Shown in pieces: positions 1 to 9,014 of a stretch of DNA of 64,000 bases. The stretch is from Aquimarina atlantica (GTDB lineage: Bacteria; Bacteroidota; Bacteroidia; Flavobacteriales; Flavobacteriaceae). Within the stretch, counting starts at the first letter, position 1. The number at the start of each line of letters is the position of its first letter. A model generated the notes under the pieces. That model saw only the letters and a program-made list of their open reading frames with translations, did no database searches and was not told the origin of the DNA. Location: assembly GCF_000626715.1 (NCBI RefSeq), contig NZ_AQRA01000005.1, positions 62,001 to 126,000 on the forward strand, in the 5' to 3' direction. Both the position numbers and the translations under genes were made by a program.

Positions 1-205
1 CAATAATCCTCACAAAACGGTTTATAGATAATAATATACCAATAAAAAATACCGAAAAACCTAATTCTTTACCATAAATGGGAAGTACAGGATATAAAAC
101 GGCATCGCCTAATCCTGCAAAAGCCATCACCCCACTAGCACGCAAAGCTCCTCGAAATGAGGAGCTTTTTTCTTTAGAGATAGGAGAGCTTTTGGTTAGC
201 AACAT
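1..205 (-). CDS. MFS transporter, N-terminal part (cut by window edge)
   Basis: On the minus strand an open frame runs from an ATG at 205 to the window edge (68 codons). It reads as a polar N-terminus followed by FRGALRASGVMAFAGL, then LYPVLPIYGKELGFS and FFIGILLSINRFVR, the pattern of the first two membrane helices of a major facilitator superfamily permease. The ATG lies inside the end of the cysteine-rich gene upstream (10-nt overlap), so the two are probably translationally coupled. The substrate cannot be told from this fragment. It follows a flavoprotein and a vicinal-cysteine protein on the same strand, so export of a thiol-reactive or metalloid compound is possible; that is inference. 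Confidence 0.7.
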   Translation of the reverse strand, partial: MLLTKSSPISKEKSSSFRGALRASGVMAFAGLGDAVLYPVLPIYGKELGFSVFFIGILLSINRFVRII

Positions 206-381
206 CCGGTTTTTTCAATATTAATTTCTTTACTCTCATCTTTATCACAACACGATGACCCATCGGTAGGTTGTACACAGCAAGAACTTTGTGCAGATTG
301 TGTTTCTATTGGTTCAGATCCACAACATCCACTATTTTGTTGAATTGTTTCTACCTGCTTATTTGTATTTCTCTTTTTCAT
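196..381 (-). CDS. small protein with four vicinal cysteine pairs
   Basis: The product has 61 residues, no signal peptide and no membrane segment. It is hydrophilic and carries four Cys-Cys pairs (SGCCG, SSCCV, SSCCD and a C-terminal GCC) in a Ser/Gln/Glu-rich background. Such pairs bind soft metals or arsenite in proteins such as ArsD, but this sequence is not recognisably ArsD. It is transcribed with the flavoprotein gene upstream and overlaps the MFS start downstream. The flavoprotein also ends in a Cys-rich tail with a CC pair, which suggests shared chemistry. A metal or metalloid carrier is the best guess; the function is unproven. Confidence 0.6.
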   Translation of the reverse strand: MKKRNTNKQVETIQQNSGCCGSEPIETQSAQSSCCVQPTDGSSCCDKDESKEINIEKTGCC

Positions 382-430
382 AATTATTAATTTTAATACT
401 TCTATATTATTATGTATTGTTTTTACTCTT

Positions 431-458
431 TAAGACGCAAGACTTTTATAATGATGCA
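431..458 (-). promoter_or_regulatory. shared upstream motif, copy 1
   Basis: A 28-bp stretch reading TAAGACG...AATGATGCA on the plus strand lies 50 bp upstream of the cysteine-rich gene start. A copy matching at about 20 of 28 positions lies at 1856-1883 just upstream of the flavoprotein gene. Copy 1 runs into the perfect palindrome TGATGCATCA (452-461). The pairing of motif and minus-strand start suggests a common operator or promoter element; no regulator gene is visible in the window. Confidence 0.35.
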
Positions 459-471
459 TCATTTTTATTTT

Positions 472-1851
472 TTAGTTACATCTCGATGTTCTACAGCTAG
501 AACCTGTACTTTCTACTTCTTCTATGGTTAGTTCTGAAGAGCAGCAAGCTACACTTTCACCTTTTTCGTTGGTTGCAAAATCTGTACTACACACTCCTGT
601 TTCTGGTAAATTAAGTTCTACTCGCTCTGCAGCTTCAATATCACCAACCATATAAGCTACTACAGAGCGTACTTGCTCATATCCTGTAGTCATTAAAAAA
701 GTTGGAGCTCTACCATAACTTTTAGAACCTACGATATAAAAATCTTTTTCGGGGTGGCGAAGCTCTTTTTCTCCGTGAGGTCTTACTGTTCCGCAACTAT
801 GAACATTTGGATCAATTAATTCAGCAAGATCAAAAACCGATTCTAATGAGGCATCTAAGTCTGTTCGTATCTCACGAATCATTTCCAAATTTGGTCGTGA
901 ACCTGTATTACTGACTATTTCATCTATTTGATTGATAGTTTCTATTTCGCCATTTAGATCACCGATGATTTGGATACCATCCTCTTTTTTGGTCAGTTTT
1001 AAGATATGAAAAGGCGTATAGACATTTAATTTTCCGCTATTAACCAATTGCTCAATACGAATACCAAGAGCGCCCCTGGCTTCTAACGCATCTTCTTGTT
1101 TTCCACCATACACCTTGTTCATATTATCTTTTCTTAACACCCAATTAAGCTGTGTTTTTGGATATTTTTTTTGAATGTCTGCTAAATCTAATAAAGCATT
1201 AATCGCAGAATGCCCTCCTCCTACAACCACTACATTTTTGTTTTTATAACGCTCTAAATGTTCTGCTTTTACATTGGGGATACCATAAAAGATATGCTTA
1301 TTTAGTTCTTGTTCTCCTTCGGCAAATACACCACCAGAACCAATGGGATTGGGTTGATTCCAGGTCCCAGTAGCATCAATTACCGCTTTTGCTTCATAAT
1401 AATTAATGTTTTCATGTTCTTGAACCTTAATTGAGAAAGGTTTATTCTCACGTCCCCGGGTTTTCATTTTATCTAAACCTTTTCTTCCGATAGACAGAAC
1501 TTTGCTATTCAAATGAATGTATGGTTTAATCTGAGGTAAATTTGCTAATGGACGAAAATAGTGTTCTACCAACTCTTGCCCTGTAGGTAATTTATCTTCG
1601 TCAGGGGCTTTCCAATCGGTTTGTTCTAATACTTCTTTTGCAACTCGATCTATATTATATTTCCAGGGAGAAAACACACGAACGTGACTCCAGGAGAGCA
1701 TATTTTGTCCAACAGAACTTCCCGCTTCAAATACAATGAAAGGAAGATTTTGTTTTAGTAAATGTGCAGCTGCAGCTAATCCTACTGGGCCTGCACCTAT
1801 TATTGCTATGGGTAAATTATTGTTTTGCATCATTTTAAAATTTGTATTCAT
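472..1851 (-). CDS. FAD/NAD(P)-dependent flavoprotein monooxygenase-like protein
   Basis: A 459-residue two-dinucleotide-binding-domain flavoprotein. Near the N-terminus is an FAD-binding Rossmann motif (IAIIGAGPVGLAAAAHLL), and near residue 210 a second NAD(P)H-binding glycine motif (VVVVGGGHSAINALLDLA). This layout is that of FMO-like monooxygenases and related pyridine-nucleotide oxidoreductases. DATGTWNQPNP is the typical ATGxW-like strand between the domains. The last 40 residues are Cys-rich (ACCSSE, SSCRTSRC), which is unusual for the fold and parallels the CC protein encoded 90 bp downstream. ATG at 1851 was kept as start; two further Met codons follow within eight residues. The substrate is unknown; an organic or metalloid thiol adduct is conceivable from context only. 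Confidence 0.75.
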   Translation of the reverse strand: MNTNFKMMQNNNLPIAIIGAGPVGLAAAAHLLKQNLPFIVFEAGSSVGQNMLSWSHVRVFSPWKYNIDRVAKEVLEQTDWKAPDEDKLPTGQELVEHYFRPLANLPQIKPYIHLNSKVLSIGRKGLDKMKTRGRENKPFSIKVQEHENINYYEAKAVIDATGTWNQPNPIGSGGVFAEGEQELNKHIFYGIPNVKAEHLERYKNKNVVVVGGGHSAINALLDLADIQKKYPKTQLNWVLRKDNMNKVYGGKQEDALEARGALGIRIEQLVNSGKLNVYTPFHILKLTKKEDGIQIIGDLNGEIETINQIDEIVSNTGSRPNLEMIREIRTDLDASLESVFDLAELIDPNVHSCGTVRPHGEKELRHPEKDFYIVGSKSYGRAPTFLMTTGYEQVRSVVAYMVGDIEAAERVELNLPETGVCSTDFATNEKGESVACCSSELTIEEVESTGSSCRTSRCN

Positions 1852-1855
1852 CTCT

Positions 1856-1883
1856 TAAGACGACAACTTTAAAAAATGATGCA
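1856..1883 (-). promoter_or_regulatory. shared upstream motif, copy 2
   Basis: Second copy of the TAAGACG...AATGATGCA motif, starting 5 bp upstream of the flavoprotein ATG at 1851 on the minus strand. No separate TAnnTTTG promoter was seen nearby. Being this close to the start codon it could be a binding site overlapping the transcription start. Confidence 0.35.
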
Positions 1884-1973
1884 CTGTACTATAAATAAAA
1901 AATCAGGTAATTAAGGTTAGGGTATAAAAAATGACCGTGTTTTACCATTTTATTTATGAGATTTAAAGAGTCA

Positions 1974-2681
1974 TTATACCTTAAAAATAACACTTCTCAC
2001 CTCATTTAAATAGCTTCTTCCAATTGGATATCGATTATTTGCAATTTCTATACTATTACCTTCAATAGATTCTATTTTATCAATTGATATGGTATAAGAT
2101 CTATGGATTCTAATAAACTTATCAGATGGTAAGTCATCTGTAAAATTACTTAATGTTTGATGAGCAATGTAGTTGTTTGAGGACGTATTTACTTTAATAT
2201 AATCTCCGAGGCTTTCGATAGATAATACTTCATCCAGATATATTTTTTGCATCTTTTTTTTATCGATTTTCAAAAAGATATATGCTCGTTTGTTAGGAGT
2301 AGTAAAGCTATCTTTTTGTTGATACTCCTTTATTTTGAAAGCTTTATTTACAGCCATAATAAACCTGTGAAAAGAGATAGGTTTTACCAAATAATCTACT
2401 ACCTCTAATTCATAACTTTCTACAGCAAATTCCTCATGAGCTGTGGTAATTATGGTTAGTGGTTTTTGATGTATGCTTTTTAATAAATTCAATCCATCTA
2501 ATAGAGGCATATTAATGTCTAAAAAAAGAAGATCGATCTCGTTATTTCTTAAATAATCAATACTCTCGGTTGCGTCGTTGAATGAAGCTAAAAAAGTCAA
2601 TCCTTTTGTTTGGTCAACATAGTTTTTTATAACATTAATAGCCAATGGTTCATCATCTATTATAACACATTTTAAATCCAT
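1974..2681 (-). CDS. LytTR-family response regulator
   Basis: 235 residues. The N-terminal receiver domain (about 1-120) has the acidic pair IIDDEP at 8-12, the phospho-acceptor Asp55 in LFLDINMP and the lysine VVDYLVKPI near residue 99. The C-terminal part (about 130-235) is a LytTR DNA-binding domain, with IYLDEVLSIESLGDYIKV and FIRIHRSYTIS as its typical strands. The kinase stop and this ATG overlap by one base (TAATG), so the two are co-translated. The pair lies divergent to the glycan locus, with 139 bp between the kinase start and the first GH92 start, and could control it, but many LytTR pairs act elsewhere. ATG 2681 is clear. Confidence 0.92.
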   Translation of the reverse strand: MDLKCVIIDDEPLAINVIKNYVDQTKGLTFLASFNDATESIDYLRNNEIDLLFLDINMPLLDGLNLLKSIHQKPLTIITTAHEEFAVESYELEVVDYLVKPISFHRFIMAVNKAFKIKEYQQKDSFTTPNKRAYIFLKIDKKKMQKIYLDEVLSIESLGDYIKVNTSSNNYIAHQTLSNFTDDLPSDKFIRIHRSYTISIDKIESIEGNSIEIANNRYPIGRSYLNEVRSVIFKV

Positions 2682-3760
2682 TATACTTTAATTTTTAATT
2701 CAACAATATATTGATTGTTATTTTCACTAATCGTTAGATTATATTCATCAGGTTTATAACCCAACTCAAGTCTTTTTTTTACGTTTCCTATCCCTATACC
2801 ACCAGAAAAAGAATCAATCTTGTTTTTATTGTTTTTAGCAGGAATCGGATTGGTAATCTGAAAATATAGAAAGTCATCTATTATGTTGAAAGAAATATCA
2901 ATTTCGATTTCTCCAACATTTTTGTTAGCTCCATGTTTAAATGCATTTTCTATAAAGGATAAAAGCAACATGGGAGCAATTTTTTTGCCTTCGATTTCTC
3001 CAGAAATATTTACATGAATTTTTAATGAATCTCCATATCGAATTCTTTCTAAATCCAAATAATTTTGAAGACACATAATTTCTTTGCTAAGACATTGCCT
3101 TTTTTGATTAGTCTCATGCAATAAATACCGCATTAACTCGGATAACTTTAATATGGTTTTTGGAGTCTTGTCTGATTTTTCGACAGAAAGAGAGTAAATA
3201 TTATTTAAGGTATTAAAAAAGAAATGAGGAGACATTTGAGCCCTAAGAAAACGCAATTCTGTTTCTAATTGTAATTTTTCTACATCGATTAATTTTTTGT
3301 GCTCTCTTAACCGATCTAAAGTTACTTTAATAGCAGAAACAAAGGAGACCACATAAAGTTCTCCTAACATCATTTCTATTGTATAATTCAGGGTCAATTT
3401 ATTGGTTACTTCCGGACCTTCTGGCCAAACATTATGATTAACAAGGAAATACGTAAAATAAAATTTTGCCAGGACCATTGTAAAAAGAGATACGAGTAAT
3501 AAAATTATGTATATCAGGTATTTACGTTTTTCTACAAATTTTGGCATTAAGTAATATATGTTGAAATAACTTAAAGACATGTGTATGATAAACCCTAGAA
3601 TAGTGGTTTTTAAAGAATAGACATAATCGTTAAAGTAACTCCCCCATTTAAAAGTGGTAAATAGAAAATATACCAACCAGAATATAACATGATGTTTTGC
3701 CGTTATAGTATAATTATTACCCGATGTTATATTAAGTGCATTTTTAATTTTTTGCAGCAT
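2681..3760 (-). CDS. LytS-type membrane sensor histidine kinase
   Basis: 359 residues from ATG 3760. A TTG three codons upstream (3769) would also be in frame, but ATG gives a normal short N-terminus. Four membrane helices lie at about residues 26-40, 50-72, 82-106 and 131-148, followed by a coiled linker and the His_kinase (PF06580-type) domain. In QMSPHFFFNTLNN, His179 is the phospho-acceptor. The ATPase N-box is FIENAFKHGANKN and the glycine box is GGIGIGNVKKRLELGY. There is no extracellular ligand domain, so the signal is probably sensed in or near the membrane. It is coupled to the LytTR regulator downstream. Confidence 0.9.
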   Translation of the reverse strand: MLQKIKNALNITSGNNYTITAKHHVIFWLVYFLFTTFKWGSYFNDYVYSLKTTILGFIIHMSLSYFNIYYLMPKFVEKRKYLIYIILLLVSLFTMVLAKFYFTYFLVNHNVWPEGPEVTNKLTLNYTIEMMLGELYVVSFVSAIKVTLDRLREHKKLIDVEKLQLETELRFLRAQMSPHFFFNTLNNIYSLSVEKSDKTPKTILKLSELMRYLLHETNQKRQCLSKEIMCLQNYLDLERIRYGDSLKIHVNISGEIEGKKIAPMLLLSFIENAFKHGANKNVGEIEIDISFNIIDDFLYFQITNPIPAKNNKNKIDSFSGGIGIGNVKKRLELGYKPDEYNLTISENNNQYIVELKIKV

Positions 3761-3899
3761 ATTCCCCAAATTTTATGACGTTTAACTGAGTTGCTTTGTT
3801 ATTGATCTAAAATTATTCTTTTAACCATAAGTTTTGTAAATATTTATGTCATTACTTGCTCTTCTTGTAGGACAATGATAAAAAAATAAATATAAATAG

Positions 3900-6170
3900 A
3901 TGAAAATACCTCGTAATATTAAATTATTGATAATAGTAATATTGAGTACTTTTTCGTGTAAGAAAGAGCATAAACATGAAAGTAATATAACGCATGAAGA
4001 TAGTAATGTTATTAAGTATGTAAACCCTTTTATAGGTACGGGAGGTCATGGTCATACCTACCCCGGGGCAACCGCACCATTTGGTATGGTACAGGTAAGT
4101 CCGGATAATGGTATTTCAGAATGGGATTGGTGCTCAGGGTATCACTATTCTGATTCATTAACTATCGGTTTTAGTCATTTACACCTTAGTGGTACAGGAA
4201 TTGGAGATCTTAATGACATTAGATTGATGCCGATTAATAAAGAAGTAGATTTATCTACTTCTTTTAAAACAAGAGACGAAATACCGTTTACATCTAAATA
4301 TTCTCATAATAAAGAAAAAGCTACACCTGGATATTATAGTGTGTTTTTAGAAGATTTTGATATTAATGCCGAATTAACTTCTACAGTTAGAACAGCTTTT
4401 CATAGATACGAATATAATGAGGGAGATACACAATCTGTGGTATTAGATTTAGGATATGCTATTAATTGGGATAAAACCTTAGAATCACAAATACATATTG
4501 AAGATAAATTTACAGTTTCGGGATATAGAAATAGTACCGGATGGGCAAAAAATCAAAAAGTATTTTTTGTGATAAAATTCTCTAAAGCCATCAATGATTA
4601 CGATTTATACTCAGATACAAAAAAGACTGAAAATATTAATTCTATTAAAGGAATAAAATCATCTGCCCAGTTGTTTTTTAATAAAGGAAATAAAAATCAA
4701 TTACAGGTAAAAGTTGGGGTTTCTTCAGTAAGTGTTGAAAATGCAAAAAACAATATTTCGACATATAAAAATAAATTTGAATTTGATAAAATCGTAGAAA
4801 ACACCAGTGCATCATGGCAAAACGTATTATCTAAAATAAAAGTAGATACTAAAAATGATTCGTTAAAAACCATTTTTTATACCGCATTGTATCATGCTCA
4901 AGTAGCACCAGTTACATACAGTGATCAGGATGGTGCGTTTAGAAAAGAAAATGACAGCATTGTTTTTGCAAAAAACTTTACTGCATACTCTACACTCTCG
5001 CTATGGGATACCTTTAGAGCAGAACATCCTTTACTCATATTCTTAGAACCAGATAAAGTTTCTGATATCGTAAATTCTATGTTAGCATATTATGAAAATA
5101 ACAAGATTTTACCTGTCTGGACTTTATATGCCAATGAAACCAATACGATGACCGGGTATCACTCTGTTTCTGTGATTGCCGAAGCATATCTAAAAGGCAT
5201 TAAAGGGTTTGATATCGAAAAAGCATATGAAGCCATGAAAACCACTATGATGCAAGATGAAAGAGGATTAGAACACTATAAAAAATACGGATATATTCCT
5301 TATAATTTACTAGACGAATCGGTTACCATTACATTAGAATATGCCTATAATGACTGGTGTATTGCACAAGTTGCCAAGGTTCTGGGGAAAGAAAAAGATT
5401 ATGAATATTTTCTAAAACGATCCAAAGCATTTGTGCACCTCTTTGATGCTAAGACAGGGTTTATGAGAGGAAAATCTGAGGATGGAAAAAAATGGCATGA
5501 ACCATTTGATCCCAAATTCTCTGCTCATAGAGTACATGCCGATTATACAGAAGGAAATGCATGGCAACATAGTTGGTTTGTACCTCATGATGTTAAAAGG
5601 CTAATACAATTGTTTGGAAACGAAACCACTTTTGTAACAAAACTCGAGCAATTATTTACCGAAGATTCTGAAATTACTGGAGATAATATTTCTGCAGATA
5701 TTACAGGTCTTATAGGGCAATATGCACACGGTAATGAACCCAGTCATCATATTGCCTATATGTTTAATAAAGCCAATGCCCCATGGAAAACTCAATACTG
5801 GGTAAGTCAAATATTAAAAACACAATATAATACAACACCTAATGGACTAAGTGGTAATGAGGATTGCGGGCAAATGTCGGCTTGGTACATATTTAGTTCT
5901 ATAGGGATTTATCCTATGAATCCAGCATCAGGAGAATATCAAATCGGAAGTCCGGTTTTTGAGAAAGCGACTCTAAAACTATCAGACGATTTAAGCTTTA
6001 ATATAGAAGCCGAAAACGTTTCGGATAAAAATATATATATCCAATCTGCAACGCTAAACGGAAAAGAATTTAATCGATCATATATTACACATCAGGAAAT
6101 AACAGAAGGAGGAACATTACATTTTGTAATGGGTGCATCTCCTAACAAAAACTGGGGTGTACAGAAATAA
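3900..6170 (+). CDS. GH92 exo-alpha-mannosidase lipoprotein (copy 1)
   Basis: 756 residues with a lipoprotein signal (STFSC). GH92 enzymes are calcium-dependent inverting exo-alpha-mannosidases that trim high-mannose N-glycans. The N-terminal beta-sandwich carries GTGGHGHTYPGATAPFGM. The (alpha/alpha)6 barrel has SLWDTFRAEHPLL, ANETNTMTGYHS, EGNAWQHSWFVPHD (likely acid Glu551) and GNEDCGQMSAWYIFS (Glu654-Asp655, base region). GNEPSHH at 611-617 is the motif I associate with alpha-1,2-active members. Length is normal for the family. This is the first gene of the plus-strand locus, 10 bp before the symporter gene. The enzyme is probably at the cell surface or facing the periplasm. Linkage specificity is inference from motif. 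Confidence 0.93.
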   Translation: MKIPRNIKLLIIVILSTFSCKKEHKHESNITHEDSNVIKYVNPFIGTGGHGHTYPGATAPFGMVQVSPDNGISEWDWCSGYHYSDSLTIGFSHLHLSGTGIGDLNDIRLMPINKEVDLSTSFKTRDEIPFTSKYSHNKEKATPGYYSVFLEDFDINAELTSTVRTAFHRYEYNEGDTQSVVLDLGYAINWDKTLESQIHIEDKFTVSGYRNSTGWAKNQKVFFVIKFSKAINDYDLYSDTKKTENINSIKGIKSSAQLFFNKGNKNQLQVKVGVSSVSVENAKNNISTYKNKFEFDKIVENTSASWQNVLSKIKVDTKNDSLKTIFYTALYHAQVAPVTYSDQDGAFRKENDSIVFAKNFTAYSTLSLWDTFRAEHPLLIFLEPDKVSDIVNSMLAYYENNKILPVWTLYANETNTMTGYHSVSVIAEAYLKGIKGFDIEKAYEAMKTTMMQDERGLEHYKKYGYIPYNLLDESVTITLEYAYNDWCIAQVAKVLGKEKDYEYFLKRSKAFVHLFDAKTGFMRGKSEDGKKWHEPFDPKFSAHRVHADYTEGNAWQHSWFVPHDVKRLIQLFGNETTFVTKLEQLFTEDSEITGDNISADITGLIGQYAHGNEPSHHIAYMFNKANAPWKTQYWVSQILKTQYNTTPNGLSGNEDCGQMSAWYIFSSIGIYPMNPASGEYQIGSPVFEKATLKLSDDLSFNIEAENVSDKNIYIQSATLNGKEFNRSYITHQEITEGGTLHFVMGASPNKNWGVQK

Positions 6171-6180
6171 CCAACTCTAA

Positions 6181-8004
6181 ATGAACCTAGCTACCGTAGA
6201 TATTGTAATAATTCTATGCTATATTGTTATTACTCTTCTTTTTGGATTTTATGTTGCTAAGAAAGCATCAAAAGATATAAAATCCTATTTCCTGGGCGGA
6301 AATGAAATACCCTGGTATTATCTTGGATTGTCAAATGCTTCAGGGATGTTTGATGTTTCCGGTACGATGTGGACGGTTACTATTCTTTTTGTTTATGGAA
6401 TAAAAAGTGCCTGGCTACCCTGGTTATGGCCCGTATGGAATCAGGTTTTTATTATGATTTTTATGGCTGCGTGGTTACGAAGGTCAAATGTGATAACAGG
6501 AGCACAATGGATAACCTATAGATTCGGATCTGCAATGGGAGCAAAACTGTCTCACATCATAGTAACAATCTTTGCTGTTACCAGTACCTTAGGGTTTATA
6601 GCCTACTTTTTTGAAGGGATTGGCAAATTTGCAATTATATTTTTTCCCTGGGATTTATCTATAGATCTGGGATTATTTACAGTGGCTTCAGAGCAATCTT
6701 ATGCTTTGATAATTATTGGGATCACTACTTTATATACTCTAAAAGGAGGAATGTATAGTGTGGTAGGGACAGAGGTCATCCAGTTTGTGATCATGACCAT
6801 TTCATGTTTGGTCATAGGATATATTGCTTTTACCACTGTTACAGCAGAGCAAATTGCAGTTGCTACCCCAGAAAACTGGAATAATTTGTTCTTTGATATG
6901 AAATTAGATTTGGATTGGACCGGATATATCGATAGTGTGAACGAAAAGATAGAGAAAGACGGATTCTCTTTGTTTGGTTTCTTATTTATGATGATGATTT
7001 TTAAAGGCATTTTTGCCAGCCTGGCTGGCCCTGTGCCCAGTTACGATATGCAGCGTGTTTTATCTACAAAGAATGAAGTAGAAGCTTCAAAAATGAGTGC
7101 TTTTACCATAGTGGTTCTCTTTATTCCCAGGTATTTGATGATCACCGGATTTGCTGTATTAGGCTTAGTATATTTAGGACCAGAATTACAACAGGCAGGG
7201 ATAGATGTAGATTTCGAAACCATATTACCAGTAGCGATTCATCGCTTTGTTCCAATAGGTTTTAAAGGACTATTGCTGGCAGGCTTATTAGCTGCTTTTA
7301 TGGGCACATTTGCGGCTTTTATAAATGCTGCACCTGCATATATTGTTAATGATATTTATAAAAAATATATCAACCCAAATGCATCAGATAAGACATACGT
7401 TAAATATGGTTATCTATCATCTATTATTATTGTATTGGTAGGAGTGATTGGTGGCTTTTTTGCATCATCTATAAATGAACTTACCATATGGTTAACCTCA
7501 GCCCTGTATGGGGGATACGCGGCGGCAAATGTATTAAAGTGGATATGGTGGCGATTTAATTCATATGGATATTTCGGAGGAATGCTGGCAGGGCTTATTG
7601 CAGCAACAATAATACCCATAATTTTTCCCGATACAACTTCCATTTATTTATTTCCGGCCATCTTATTGGTATCTTTTATTGGGTGCTTTATAGGAGTAAC
7701 ATTAGGAAAACAAGATGATATAGAGGTGCTAAAAAACTTTTATAAAACCACCAGGCCCTGGGGATGGTGGCAACCTGTAATTAATGCAATACAAAAAGAA
7801 AATCCTGATTTTTCACCTAATAAAAATTTCTGGAAAGATATGTTTAATTGCGGCGTAGGGATTATTTGGCAAATGACCTTTGTTTTGGTTCCAATGTATT
7901 TAATAATAAAAGAATATTATAGTATGGCTTTTGCGATATTATTAATGATTATTACATCGATAATATTAAAGAAAACATGGTATGATAAACTTAAGACAAA
8001 ATAA
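6181..8004 (+). CDS. sodium/solute symporter (SSS family)
   Basis: 607 residues, about 14 hydrophobic segments. The N-terminus has the SSS pattern: an early helix, then YFLGGNEIPWYYLGLS, SNASGMFDVSGTMW and later PVPSYDMQRVLSTKNEVEA. It sits between a GH92 gene (10 bp upstream) and the cytoplasmic GH130 phosphorylase gene (39 bp downstream). It therefore probably imports the sugar that GH130 phosphorolyses, such as a mannosyl-GlcNAc disaccharide or mannose released by GH92. The family is certain; the substrate is inferred from position only. Confidence 0.88.
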   Translation: MNLATVDIVIILCYIVITLLFGFYVAKKASKDIKSYFLGGNEIPWYYLGLSNASGMFDVSGTMWTVTILFVYGIKSAWLPWLWPVWNQVFIMIFMAAWLRRSNVITGAQWITYRFGSAMGAKLSHIIVTIFAVTSTLGFIAYFFEGIGKFAIIFFPWDLSIDLGLFTVASEQSYALIIIGITTLYTLKGGMYSVVGTEVIQFVIMTISCLVIGYIAFTTVTAEQIAVATPENWNNLFFDMKLDLDWTGYIDSVNEKIEKDGFSLFGFLFMMMIFKGIFASLAGPVPSYDMQRVLSTKNEVEASKMSAFTIVVLFIPRYLMITGFAVLGLVYLGPELQQAGIDVDFETILPVAIHRFVPIGFKGLLLAGLLAAFMGTFAAFINAAPAYIVNDIYKKYINPNASDKTYVKYGYLSSIIIVLVGVIGGFFASSINELTIWLTSALYGGYAAANVLKWIWWRFNSYGYFGGMLAGLIAATIIPIIFPDTTSIYLFPAILLVSFIGCFIGVTLGKQDDIEVLKNFYKTTRPWGWWQPVINAIQKENPDFSPNKNFWKDMFNCGVGIIWQMTFVLVPMYLIIKEYYSMAFAILLMIITSIILKKTWYDKLKTK

Positions 8005-8043
8005 TGCTTTTTGAAAAGTAGTAATATTTATACAAGAAATGCA

Positions 8044-9012
8044 ATGAAAAAAGAAATACCATGGCAGGATAAACCTAAAGGATGCTCTGATGTTATTTGG
8101 AGGTATTCTGAAAATCCCATAATCTCTAGAGATGCCATACCGACTTCTAATAGCATATTCAATAGCGCTGTTGTACCCTATAATGATGGGTTTGCCGGAG
8201 TGTTTAGATGTGATAATAAAGCTATACAGATGAATATTTTTGCTGGCTTTAGTCATAATGGGATTGATTGGAAAATTAATGAGGAACCTATTGTCATGGA
8301 AGCAGGAAATACCAAAATGATAGCTTCTGATTATAAGTATGACCCTCGTGTTACTTTTATTGAAGATAGATATTGGATCACATGGTGTAATGGGTATTTT
8401 GGACCTACTATAGGAATTGCGTATACCTTTGATTTTAAAGAGTTTTTTCAATGCGAAAATGCATTTTTACCTTTCAATAGAAATGGAGTACTGTTTCCAG
8501 AAAAGATCAATGGTAAATATGCAATGTTAAGCCGCCCTAGTGATAATGGGCATACACCTTTTGGTGATATATTTATTAGTTATAGCCCCGATATGAAATA
8601 TTGGGGAGAACATAGAAATGTAATGCAGGCAACTCCTTTTGAAGCAAGCGCCTGGCAATGTACTAAGATAGGGGCGGGCTCTGTGCCTTTTGTTACAGCT
8701 GAAGGATGGTTGATGTTTTATCACGGAGTGATAAATACATGCAATGGATTCAGATACGCCATGGGAGCTGCTATTTTGGATAAAAATAGTCCAGATCAGG
8801 TAAAATATAGAACAAAACCATACCTCTTAACTCCTTCTGTGACTTATGAACAAATAGGAGATGTTCCTAATGTGATATTTCCTTGTGCAACTCTACAAGA
8901 TATAGAACAGGATAAAGTAGCTATTTATTATGGAGCCGCAGATACTGTAGTTGCATTGGCTTTTGGAAGGATAAGTGAAATCATTAAGTTTACTAAAGAA
9001 AATTCATTATAA
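8044..9012 (+). CDS. GH130 beta-mannoside phosphorylase
   Basis: 322 residues from ATG 8044; an in-frame TTG at 8011 adds 11 residues but is a weaker start. Family features are [60 protein letters not shown] and [19 protein letters not shown]. There is no signal peptide, so it is cytoplasmic. GH130 enzymes phosphorolyse beta-mannosides to mannose-1-phosphate. In N-glycan loci the substrate is Man-beta-1,4-GlcNAc from the glycan core. Here that would replace a beta-mannosidase, which is missing from the locus. GH130 also includes mannosyl-glucose phosphorylases and hydrolases, so the exact substrate is inference. Confidence 0.85.
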   Translation: MKKEIPWQDKPKGCSDVIWRYSENPIISRDAIPTSNSIFNSAVVPYNDGFAGVFRCDNKAIQMNIFAGFSHNGIDWKINEEPIVMEAGNTKMIASDYKYDPRVTFIEDRYWITWCNGYFGPTIGIAYTFDFKEFFQCENAFLPFNRNGVLFPEKINGKYAMLSRPSDNGHTPFGDIFISYSPDMKYWGEHRNVMQATPFEASAWQCTKIGAGSVPFVTAEGWLMFYHGVINTCNGFRYAMGAAILDKNSPDQVKYRTKPYLLTPSVTYEQIGDVPNVIFPCATLQDIEQDKVAIYYGAADTVVALAFGRISEIIKFTKENSL

Positions 9013-9014
9013 AA

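Noticed and set aside
144..171. Inverted repeat AAAGCTCCTC / GAGGAGCTTT followed by T on the plus strand, looking like a terminator
   Set aside because: It lies inside the coding part of the minus-strand MFS gene, and no plus-strand gene reads into it. On the minus strand there is no T tract after the stem.
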